A stretch of 64,000 bases of DNA. Origin: Zygnema cylindricum (Eukaryota > Streptophyta > Zygnematophyceae > Zygnematales > Zygnemataceae). The notes beneath the pieces are model-generated. The model was not told where the DNA came from. It worked only from the letters and a program-made list of their open reading frames with translations, and did not search any database. Positions 54,209-64,000 of the stretch are shown here, one piece after another. The stretch lies in the NCBI GenBank assembly GCA_037447655.1, contig JBBHKE010001852.1, positions 1 through 64,000 of the forward strand, written 5' to 3'. Within the stretch, counting starts at the first letter, position 1; every line of letters begins with the position of its first letter. Made by a program: the position numbers and the translations under genes.

Positions 54209-55749
54209 ATCTCCCAATGTTTTTCCGCCCCATGCAGAAAGACGAGATCCACCCGAGGGCCGAGTACACCCCTAGATTGAGAACCGTCTCTATTGACCGC
54301 ATTACCAGCCCTTGTTTGAACTCTAGAGTACATTTTTGAAAATTCAAACAGGCCGTACATTTTTTTGAATTCGTACGCTTAATAGTGTACATGCTCATTT
54401 CAAAATGCAACACGGTATGATTGCTGACCAATGACGTAATGTTCACAGTTATGTACGCTCCCGTACGTAGAAATTTAAATGTTGAAGCGAACTTAGCGGT
54501 CAAAGAACAACGATAAAACGTTACTAGAGTGCGCGTCTAATTTGAGCGGCCGGTTGCCACCATCATATTTTTTTACGAATATTCATAAGTGACGCATGAA
54601 AACTTGTCTATGACATAAATAGTGTCGATAATCTCTATACAAAAATGGTTCGGATAGCCGACCTCAAAGGTTCATACTAGATTGCACGTGTCAATTTAAA
54701 TTTGAAGGCTCGTACTAAAAAATATGATCGGAAATGCAGACAGAGCCGGCCAGCAGAAAATAAACGCTGACGTTAGCAGCGTCTAGGCAGATCCAGATCG
54801 TGCGAAAGTTCCAAACTTTGAGTACAGAAATACTGTGTACATCACGTCACTGATCTGCGGCTACTGAGAATCGGTCTGCGAATACCGTGTCCCTTTGAGG
54901 TACTATGTTTGAAGAAATGCGACAAACATGAAAACGCAGTGCCCAGAAAACAAGCTCTCAACACCACATATGATCCATTCTAAAACTACAAATATTACAT
55001 ATCTAAATTAGTGTGTTTGTAGACACCACAATTATGTACGGAAACTACTTTGTGAACAACGCTATTATCGGATTTATAGTCGTTCGGCAGACTTGACTCG
55101 AGTTTCAGCCCGCGGGTTAGTTTTTGGCGTACCGTACTTCCACCTCTAACCACCCCATAGAATTGTACGGCATAGCAAACCAGTACGGTACTTGTGTCGG
55201 CCGGATTTTCCGTGCGTTTTACCACCGACTTGCAATTACGAAATTCAATCGTAAGCGGAGAGAGGGAGAGTGAGAGAGGGAGCGAGAGGGAGGGAGAGAG
55301 TGAGATCGGGAGAGAGAGAAGAGCGGGAGAGATAGAAGCAGGGACAGAGTAGCGGAGGTAAAGGGATTGAGGAGAGAGGAGAGCGAGATAGTGAAATCGA
55401 GAGAAGGAGATAGAGAAATATGCATCTCAGGAAAGGGAGAGAGAGAGAGAGAGACAGAGGCGGGAATTAAGCGGGACACAGAAAAGAGGATAGAATGCTA
55501 TCCCTCACTTATTATTCCCACCGTATTTTTAACTGACGCTACAGTATTTTTCAAGAAGAGAGGGAGAGAGAGGGAGAGAGAGAAAGAGAGAGAGGCTTCA
55601 AAAACTGTCAGTTTTAATTTGTTGTAGGAATTCGAGCTGCCTCAACTTCCAATAAAATCAAGTTCATATCAAGTTCTTTTTTTAGTTAGAACGTTTTCTG
55701 TAAATTCCTACAAAAATAGTTATTGTTTCTCTTTTTTCTTTTTCCAAGC
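54209..55749. other. Intergenic region upstream of filamin-repeat gene
   Basis: No coding motif seen. A purine-rich GAGAGGGA-type low-complexity block occupies about 55255-55470, with a shorter one at 55552-55592. These sit 160-500 bp before the predicted start codon, so they may lie in the promoter or 5' leader. Confidence 0.5.
55255..55470. repeat. GA-rich low-complexity tract
   Basis: Irregular GAGAGG/GAGGGA repeats, purine-rich on the plus strand. Open frames here are artefacts of composition. GA/CT tracts are common near plant promoters. Confidence 0.8.
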
Positions 55750-58700
55750 ATGTTTCGCAATAGACATCTTTCGTGTGTTCGAACTAAAGGCAAAAACATT
55801 CCGTCTATACTCGCGACAAATCTCTCTTTTGTCTTTTCTGCTGTTGTACTCAGCTGCCTCTTTTTTCCAGGTGAACTTCCCTCCTCCTTCTCCTACTGTC
55901 TATCTGAACGGAATTTGCCTATCTTATCCCTCTATCACCCGTTCATTTCTCACTCTTCTCTGATCTTAAACCACAAACACAAATAAAAATGTGAATCTAT
56001 CAATTTGCAGTCACACGTGTGAAACAATAAGTCCTTTGTCACTTTTCAATCAATCACTCTTAACTTCCCTCTAACTTCCAAATTTGAAATCCTATAGTCT
56101 TCACTCCCTAAACCTTCTCTTTCAACACAAAATTTCCTTTCTTAACGTTTTAAATCTTCTGTTCCTCTGTTTCAACAGAAGAAATTTGTTTTTACATTTA
56201 AAAGCTTTGCTTATCGAATTTTATGGTTGAACATTTTTTATTTTCAACCCAAAACTACTGGTAACTCAAAGTTTTACGTTTTTCGTTTTTTATTTCAATA
56301 CAAAACTTCTGTTCTAACATTTTTAAATCTTCAGTTTCAACACAAAACGTATGTCTAAACGTTTTAAATCTTTTTATCCCCTCTGAACTTCTGTTTTAAC
56401 GTTTTAATTCATCTGTTTCAGCACAAAATTCATGTTTTAACATTTTAGATCTTCTCTTTCAACACAAAACTTGTGTTTTAACGTTTAAAACCTTCTGTTT
56501 CAACACAAAACTTACTTTTGACATTTGGAATCTTCTGTTTCAAATCGGAACTTTTGTTTTATCATTTTAAACCTTCTCTTTTAACTTGTGAAATAATTTG
56601 TTTGAACATTTTAAATCTTTTGTTTCCAAACAAACTTCTATATTAACATTTTGAATTTTCTGTTTCCTACTGAAAGTTCATCTTAGTAATTTTAAACTTT
56701 CCGTTTAAACACACTATTTCCTTTTTAACATTTTAAATATTTTGTTTCAACAGAAAACATATGTTTTAACATCTTCAGGCTTCTGTTTCAGCCTAAAACT
56801 TATGTTTTAACACAAAACGTCCGTTTTAACATGTTAAATCTTCTGTTTTGACGTTAAAACTCTTCTGTTTCACCAGGCTTTGCTCAAACCAGCCATGGTG
56901 ATGTCTTCTTTGGGGAACATCAGTGGCCAAATTTTGCAGACGAAGGAGTTTTTGAAGAAACGGAGACTGCAACTGTGACCTCAGAAAATCCGACACCAAA
57001 AATCAGGTATGAAAACAATTACAACAGCAATAACAGTATCAATATTATAATAAATAGTAGTAATACAAACCAAACAGGTATAGGAATAGTCAGGTATAAA
57101 AACAGGTATGAACACAGTAACAATAACAACAATTTTATAATAAATAGTAATAATACCAAGTAGGTCTTATAATAATCAGGTATGAAAGCAACAACAATAT
57201 AATATTAGTGTTAATTTGATTGTAAGCAGTCATAATACCAAAGAGGTGTATGAATAATCTGGTATTAGAGTAATGCAGGGAGTTGAATTGAATCCGGGAG
57301 TTTGCCAAATGGCCTCTTTGGCACAGCATTTAATTATTTATTTTTTCAGGGAGTTTGTTATGCACAAAGCCTAAACTAACATTCATTTGATTTGCTTTTG
57401 AATGCATCGTCTCTGCATAAAGTTTGACACACTTTGGAGGAGATAACTTAACTTTCACCGACCGTTCCTCTCTGACTCTCCCTTTCCCTGCTTTATTTCC
57501 TTCTTCTCTTTATTCCTCTACCTGTCACTTTTCCTCTCGCTCTCCCTATGCTTCTTCCTCTCTCCTTGTGTTTGTCTCTTTTCGTGCTTCATCCTCTTTT
57601 TCCTTCATTCTCTTCTTCTGTTTATTTCTTTCGCTGTCAGTTTCACTCTCCTCGCTCTCCTTTCACTTCCTATTTCCTGCAACCATTTTCTGTCCCTTCC
57701 TTTTTTTCATTTTTTTTTCTCTGTTTATTTCCATCCCTGTTGCTTTCACTCTCTCTAGATGTCCTCTCTCCCCTTCTCCCTCTCCCCCTCCCCCTCCGCC
57801 CCCTCCTCCCTCTCCCCCTCTTCCCCTCCCTGTTCCTTCCCTTCCTCCCCTTCCTCATGACTGGATAATCTCCTTCCCTTTTTTTCCACCCTTTTGTTTC
57901 AGCCAATGCCAGATCGAAGATTTTTTTTTCAATTCATTTTCAGTTCCTTTATCGGTTTGCCTTTTTTTTTTTCCAGTGGGCAAGAAAAACTCGATGGTGT
58001 CAAGCCCTTATCTAAACTTAATTCTAGGATTGAAACAGGTGAGGTTCTTTCTTCCATTTTCTTTACTTAACTGGAAAAAGTCGCTCGGTTTAGGAAACTA
58101 AAAAGGCATAATTATGGAACTTAATATGCTCTTTTTATTGTATTCTTAAAAAGGAAAAAGCGCATCTTATACATTGTTAGTTTGAAGTGTACGCAGTATA
58201 ATTTAGTTTGACTAACATCGTATATCTCATTTTACACTGTAAATTTAAACTAAAATTGTATGGTAGGTCATTCAGATTTCATTTTTTAAACTTCAGAAAC
58301 TAAGTTGTAATTGCCTACTTTGGTTTCGTTGGTAGGTCTATGATTTGAATTTGATTATGTTCCGTATCTCCTGTTTCTATTTTCCCGTTTTAAGCATTAT
58401 ATAGGAGGATTTAGTCTTGACCTTTTTGATGTCAGTTTTAATTGTTTTTTTTTTTCAGCTTTGCCATGTTGTTAGTTCAACACATTCGTCCAGAAAATCC
58501 ATTGTTTGCGTAATTCTTGAAGAATTTTGAACTCTTGAATCTTTTATTTTTCTCAGAATCCCTTTTTAACAATTGAGAAAAAGTATTTTCGCCCATATGG
58601 TTCCGGGGATAAACATTTTGAAAATAGCTTCTGAAGAAGTAAACCGGTTTTGTTTTTAAGAAATTGACAAGTAAGCTTAAAAGGAAAGAGATGCTGAAAA

Positions 58701-59149
58701 AAAAGGAAGGGTTGGTTTGTGGACAGGAACATCAGTTTGTATTGCAGGAATTAATCCTTCAAGAGGGCCAGAGGGAACCATGGTTGAAATTATTTTGTCA
58801 AGTACTACAAATTTAACTGGCCCTATTTTCTGCAGGTACATCTCTTTTTCTTTCTCTCTCGCCTTTTTTCTTTTCTCTTTTCGCTGTTGCTTCTGTTTTG
58901 AAATCTGATCGCTGTCGCTAAGATTTTGTTGGTGGTGCTATAATGTTAAACTTAATAGTTATGCATTCTATACAAATTCCATGTAAAACATGACTTCTAG
59001 TCCAAAATTTAGGTTTCTCCGTTTGGCCACTTTTTTTTTTCATGGCAGTTTGTAGATTAAAATCACTTGTTTATTTGCCTTACTTGTAATTTATTATTTT
59101 GAGGAACTCATGGAAATGTTGATCAATTTTGTAATTTGTGATTGTGATT

Positions 59150-59233
<84 letters not shown>

Positions 59234-62200
59234 GTTTGGACTCGAAACAGTCACAGCAGAATATCACATTTTGGCAGAAGAACCAATTACTTCTCACAAA
59301 ATTGACGAAAAATCTGATTCGCCTATTTCCAAAACAAATTTTCAAATCTTCTGTAGGGCATCCAATCTTGCTGTAAGTCGTCTCGTGACTTAAATAACCC
59401 ATAATTGTTTCATTCATGGATTTTTTGACTTTTTTACAAAAATGCGTTATTTTTTCTAGTTTTTGAACTTTTCGTAAATTTCGTAATATTTTTTGTGTAC
59501 GTATAAATGTACGAAAAATTCCAAAACATGGATGACCTAGATTTGGAGTAGAGGGATAGTGAATATTTGAAGTGATGTCAAAATGGGTTTCGTTTCGTTT
59601 TGATTAAGTTGTAGTAGCATTTATGATTATATGTTTTTCTATTTTTTCTTTTATCATAAAGTCAAATTCAATCAACGCATTTTATAAACAGTGCATTTGT
59701 TCCATGCGCATAGCGTTTCATGCGGGCGTTTTATGTGAAAGGGACATCTATGAAATAACTCTGGACATATTAACATCTAGTTTTTTCTTTGCTGCACCGG
59801 GGGTAAGAGAATGTATTGTGTCTAATTGCATCCACGAAGGGACCATCGCAATTGTGTGAGAGGAGAATCTCCTACTGCAGTTTCTGTTGATTGCTTTGAT
59901 GGTATGTACGAGAAAAATAACTAACGTGGTCAATAAGTTTGTACGTTTTATGTTTCTTTTTTGATCTGAACAGGGAAAAGACGCAGTTTCTTTGCATGTG
60001 AGTGCTGATGGAATCCATTTTACCGCGTCTGGACCTACCTTTGAATTTACAGGTGGGCCTAACTGTTTACTCTGAGGCTCTTTTAATATATATATTTTTT
60101 TTCCCCACCTCTCACGTATTTGGGTATGATACTGTCCTCTATCCGAGAATAGATTCATATCGTTGACCCTTAGAATGTTGGTTTATTTCTCATCGTTGAT
60201 GATCTTGACCATAGTTTTAAAGGGTGTGTCTTCATCTTCTGCTATTTATTATTTTACTTTATGGTAGCCGACAAGCTTACAATAACTTCAACAATTTGTG
60301 AATTGTTAACCTTCAAGTATTCATAGTTTTCAAGCATAATAATTGAAGGTGAATCTTTATTTTCTGCATTTTAGATCTATATTTATGGTTGACAAGCTTA
60401 CAATCACCTTAATTTTGTGAATTGTTAACCTTCGAATTTTTATAGTTTTCAAGCATCATTATTGCAGTTGCATTTGTTGAAAGGCTTATCATTATTGCAG
60501 TTGCATTTGTTGAAAGGCTTATCATTATTGCAGTTGCATTTGTTGAAAGGCTTATCATTATTGCCCTTTTTTTCCTTCCATAGAAATGCTCGTACCGTCT
60601 GCTTTAGCAATCGAACCTCAAATTCATTTTCTGAAGAAACATGAGACCATGAATCTGAAAGTTTTCTCATGCATTTTCTTTGAACCAATCGATCGAAAGA
60701 AATTGCCCATATAAATTGTCAATTGTTGCGTCGTTTAATATCGGGGGTTAGTCATATTCAGAAATCTAACTTGTTGCAACTTTGGAAAATAGTGGACATG
60801 GACTGATCTTACCGATTGGCAAGTTCTTGTAATAGCTTGGATAATATATCGATAATTTAATTTGGAAAACATTCTAAATGTAATTATAAAGGGAAAATAT
60901 CGGGAAAATATAGGAATTGTTATTGGATTTCCTTGCTGAATAAAATGACAAATTTTTATAGCAGGTTTGTGGAAACTTAACTTTTTTTTTGGGCAACAAC
61001 TCGATCTTTGCAAATATACCATTACCTGATAAAACTCTTTTGTTTTAAACTCTTTCATTTGGTTGTCCGCAGAGGTCAAAATCGGGAAAAGAGACCATTA
61101 TGCCCTTTTTGATGTAGAGAACAATCCACATTATTGTGTTTCTCTCACTTTCCCTCCTCCTCTCTCTCTCTACAAAGAAAACCTTAGTACTGAAACATTC
61201 AACCAACATCGTGAGTTGGCGACATTGGTTGACATTTTTGAGGGGACAACTGCCGAGATTTCGGGGACTGGTCTTGGAGAATTAGAAGTTGGGGAAGTGG
61301 GATACATAAGAATCTCCCTTAAACTGAATGGATTGACAATTGTGGATCTCAGTACGACAGTAGGGACAAATAGTAGAGTGGTTTTGACGGGGCCCTTGCC
61401 AAGCACACAGGAGTTATCTTTCCAGTTTGAAATATTTCAGAATGGATCAAGTGTGGACAAAAGCTCACTGATTGCAAATTTCACAGTGAAGGTAGTACAA
61501 CATTTCCGCCTCATTCTCCCTCTCCCTCTTCCTCTCCCTTTCCTTAACGGTGATAAGAGCCTGGATTGTTTTGGTTGTAAAGATTGAAGAAGTGTGGATT
61601 GTCTTTCCTGGATACTGGGTCACATGTCATTGTCGTTATTATTGCTGCTTATATTGTCGTCAAATGTTTTCGTAATTGGTTTTATTGCTGTTGTTACTGC
61701 TTAAGGTTGTTATTTTTGCCATTATTATTATTGTCACTCTGGACTTTTTAAGGTCAATGGAAGGAAACAACAGGCTATACAAAAGGCTATTTTTTTGCCC
61801 ATTTTTTTTTGTTTTTTTTTTTTTTGGCTGATACAGTCACACAATCACTCAATGTAGTCAAACCATTTGTACTTATAATGGAGGTTTGGCGCCAGAAACA
61901 AAAAAGGAACCTTTTGTTTATCCTGAGTATAAAGTAAAATATAAAGGGAGCTCTGACGCAAAAAAAATGTCTTTTTCGTTTGCCTGGGGTATGAAGTCAT
62001 TTAGAAAGTTCTGATACAAAAAATAGTCCATATATTTTGTCTCAAACATGTGATCTAAGGGAGCTCTGTCGCTAAAAAAAAAAAACTTTTATCGTCTTGG
62101 GTATGTCGTTGCACCAGATTACTCTCTTTGTCATTCATGAATAATATAAAGCAGCATTTTGGGACTAGAAGCTTCAAGGTCGAGTTGCTCCAATAGGTAG

Positions 62201-64000
62201 TCAAAGTGTTAACTCCTCTTTCATCTTAGAAAATTGATGGATTCTCTCAATCCACGCCATTTTTTTCCTCACCATTTCATGTGAAGATGTACAAATGATT
62301 GAAAGTCTAAACTGATATTAAGGCCTAACCGGTGATTGGTATTGCTATTTAAACATGTCCATTGTGTCTCCATTTCCATTACAAATTTCATTGCTTTTGA
62401 GTACATTAAACTTTAAGCAATTTTCATACGTTTTTTTTTATCTTTTCAGGAACCTGGAGCTTATCTGGTATCAACTGCTATTGCGGCCCTGGGAGGGAGA
62501 GTTCATATTTTTTCTTCTCCAGTACCGTTTATTGCAAAACCTGCGAGTTCTACAATTCTTAATGTCCTTAAAAACGACAATTATACAGCAGGGCAAGAAG
62601 GAAGTCTGGAATTCAGTTTATTGGATTCATTGAATACATCTCAAGGAGTAAATGAGCAAAACTCGGTTTGGGCATTCCTTTCTGGACCTTTCCCAATGGC
62701 AACCTTACAACTTCCCCTTTCTATGAGTCTGGGTACGACAGAGACTGGGAGCTATTCGTTGAATTTTTCATCTGCATTTGCTGGGAGGTACAGTGGCTCT
62801 ATTGGGGTTATTAAGGCAGGTCAAAGCGTTTATGACAGTTTAAACGTGACTTTTAACGTAAGTGCGGGAATCCCTGACCCTAAATTTACCACAAGTTTGA
62901 TCCCTTTACCAATTGCAGCCACAGTGTCTTCCACTGTAGAATATACATTTATGGTTCGAGATAAATTCGGCAATCCAATTTCCTGTTTAACTGCCGGAAA
63001 TATCAGTGCTGTTGTTAAAAAATGGGACTTTTCTTTGAGCTCCTCGGTAGTTTTAACGGAGTCCATTAGTGAAAAAGAAACAACTGGGGAATGTTATCTC
63101 TCTTTCAATACAGGAATTTCTTCAGGGAGAGTGTCCATACAAGTCTTTTTGAATTCGGTTGAAATTTCATTAAGTCCAGGAATTATGGAGATTTTGCCTG
63201 GAGAAGCAAATCCAAAAAGGAGTTCGGCAATAGGGCCGGGTACTAAAGGGGGTGTTGTTGGGTTCGAGTCATCGTTTTTAGTAATTGTTCGAGACGAATT
63301 TGCAAACCAAAGGAAGGTTGGTGGGGACAATGTTCAAGTCAGTATCCTGAATGCCTCGAGTACTTTTGAAGGAAAATTTCCTCTGTCGTCAAAGGGAGTT
63401 TCAGTTAAAGTTGCAGATAACAGCGATGGAACTTATCTCGTAACTTACAATCTTACGACGACTGGTGAATATTTTGCATATATTGCTATTAATGGAACTC
63501 TTATAGGCAACGGGAGTCCCTTTTCTGTTACTGGAATTACCAAATCTGGTCCTGTTTCCAGTCACCTAATACGAAGACTTCAGACTGTCGTACCGGCTGG
63601 TACAGTGAGCTGGTTGGAGGTTATACCTGTTGATTCAGAAGGGAGAGCCCCAGTTTCAGATCCCAGTGCCCTTTTTTTGCTTCTTTCTTCTCAAGATTCA
63701 AGCAACTTGCAACTGCTTGAGATGGCGCCCTTCAATGGGGTGGGATGGAATGCAACTTTTAATGTTAGCAAAACGGGTGTTTATGAGTTGTCTTGTGAGG
63801 TCTGTCCAAAACCTACTCTTTTATTAGAAGATAACAGTGTATTGCCTACAATCACAGTAATTCCCTCTACTACTTCTCCAACGACAAGTTCTTTAGGGAC
63901 TCCCTCTGACCCGCTTTTCACTGGGCAAATTCGTTTCCCTTTTGTTGCTCGAGATATTTTTGGAAACACTCAAGTTTATCGTCCTTCCGGATTTCCATTT
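55750..64000 (+). CDS. Secreted IPT/TIG and filamin-repeat protein, GEX2-like (partial)
   Basis: Predicted exons are 55750-55870, 56877-57006, 57977-58038, 58727-58835, 59234-59372, 59974-60052, 61073-61491 and 62450 to beyond the end. Phases agree at every junction, giving 870 residues so far. Exon 1 plus the start of exon 2 encode a signal peptide (basic start, then NLSFVFSAVVLSCLFFPG; likely cut after FA). An IPT/TIG-like fold spans about 104-213 (GTSVCIAGINPSRGPEGT, IFCRFG, FQIFCRASNLAGKDAVSLHV). The 517-codon exon 8 holds Ig-like repeats. One, about 594-715, is a clear filamin repeat (VRDEFANQRKVGGDNVQV, SDGTYLVTYNLTTTGEYF, GNGSPFSV), and another begins near 855 (FVARDIFGNTQV). Plant GEX2, a sperm-surface adhesion protein, has such filamin repeats, but other TIG/filamin proteins exist. 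The C-terminus and any membrane anchor lie beyond the window. No damage seen. Confidence 0.72.
56090..56876 (+). repeat. Degenerate ~40-bp tandem repeat in intron 1
   Basis: Roughly 18 imperfect units of the type 'ttttaacattttaaatcttctgtttcaacacaaaactt' fill most of intron 1. The 'cttctgtttcaacag'-like part of each unit resembles a polypyrimidine tract plus acceptor AG. The last unit supplies the acceptor used for exon 2 (AG at 56875-56876). Confidence 0.75.
59153..59230 (+). repeat. (CT)39 microsatellite forming an intron's polypyrimidine tract
   Basis: A pure CT run of 78 bases ends three bases before exon 5 (CAG at 59231-59233). It is therefore the polypyrimidine tract of that splice acceptor. 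Confidence 0.9.
60220..60565 (+). repeat. Tandem duplications in intron 6
   Basis: Two copies of about 120 bp (starting near 60225 and 60345; shared 'gacaagcttacaat' and 'gaattgttaacctt') are followed by three copies of a 33-bp unit ('attattgcagttgcatttg...', 60459-60560). Confidence 0.8.

Noticed and set aside
57424-58101. 225-codon Ser/Pro/Phe-rich open frame
   Set aside because: A product of a pyrimidine-rich intron. The true exon 3 (57977-58038) lies in a different frame inside it and fits the neighbouring exon phases.
59094-59417. Glu/Arg repeat protein on the minus strand
   Set aside because: Translation of the GA strand of the (CT)39 microsatellite.
59697-59806. Possible extra exon between exons 5 and 6 of the filamin-repeat gene
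   Set aside because: It has an acceptor and a donor and fits phase 0, but exon 5 joins exon 6 directly with agreeing phase and gives a better TIG-like sequence (FCRASNLAGKDAVSLHV). Transcript data could overturn this.
1-64000. CRISPR arrays, operons, bacterial promoters or rRNA genes
   Set aside because: None seen. Introns, LTR elements and MITEs show that the DNA is eukaryotic; the regular repeats found are tandem repeats without spacers.

Overview
This is a repeat-dominated nuclear window from a eukaryote, most likely a green plant of the streptophyte type. The evidence is indirect. The Copia elements carry a primer-binding site matching the anticodon arm of plant-type initiator tRNA-Met (GGUGGG rather than the animal GCUGGG). 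One LTR element is of the Gag-only kind described in plants. The only convincing host gene encodes a secreted IPT/TIG plus filamin-repeat protein reminiscent of the plant gamete protein GEX2. I cannot name the species.

Layout. 1-3.3 kb: eroded minus-strand Ty3/gypsy element with an internal deletion. 4.6-5.1 kb: fragment of a dispersed repeat, with a second inverted copy at 50.7-51.0 kb. 5.12-23.2 kb: broken Copia element A, split in its pol region by a 12.2-kb insertion (8753-20969, target duplication CATCC) that has two Copia internal regions (C, E) and four LTRs or LTR pieces. 23.2-27.1 kb: element B, a non-autonomous Gag-plus-protease LTR element (TR-GAG type). 27.1-30.5 kb: no recognisable gene; pyrimidine-rich and hairpin-rich DNA. 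30.5-37.0 kb: Copia element F, broken. 37.0-40.1 kb and onward: minus-strand retroelement encoding Gag, protease and a C5-cytosine DNA methyltransferase, cut by F on one side and by Copia G in its leader. 40.85-47.29 kb: Copia G, structurally intact (1449-aa polyprotein, near-identical LTRs, AAATT target duplication). 47.71-48.23 kb: a 513-bp TRIM whose two LTRs each contain a full tRNA cloverleaf with Pol III boxes and an oligo-T terminator. 49.7-54.2 kb: decayed hAT transposase and three MITE-like copies. 55.75-64 kb: the host gene, eight exons visible, running off the window.

The two most unusual themes are these. (1) In every Copia copy the polyprotein start position lies inside the 5' LTR and the primer-binding site is translated as part of the protein; that site pairs with the middle of tRNA-iMet, implying half-tRNA priming. 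(2) tRNA-like Pol III modules recur inside LTRs: complete and in sense orientation in the TRIM, degenerate and antisense in all Copia LTRs. The DNA methyltransferase carried by a retroelement is a third.

The window is a stack of successive insertions. Reading-frame damage is heavy in A, C, E and F, while G and the TRIM look recent. Coordinates of LTR ends were fixed by comparing copies with each other by eye; domain names rest on motif recognition, not on database searches.
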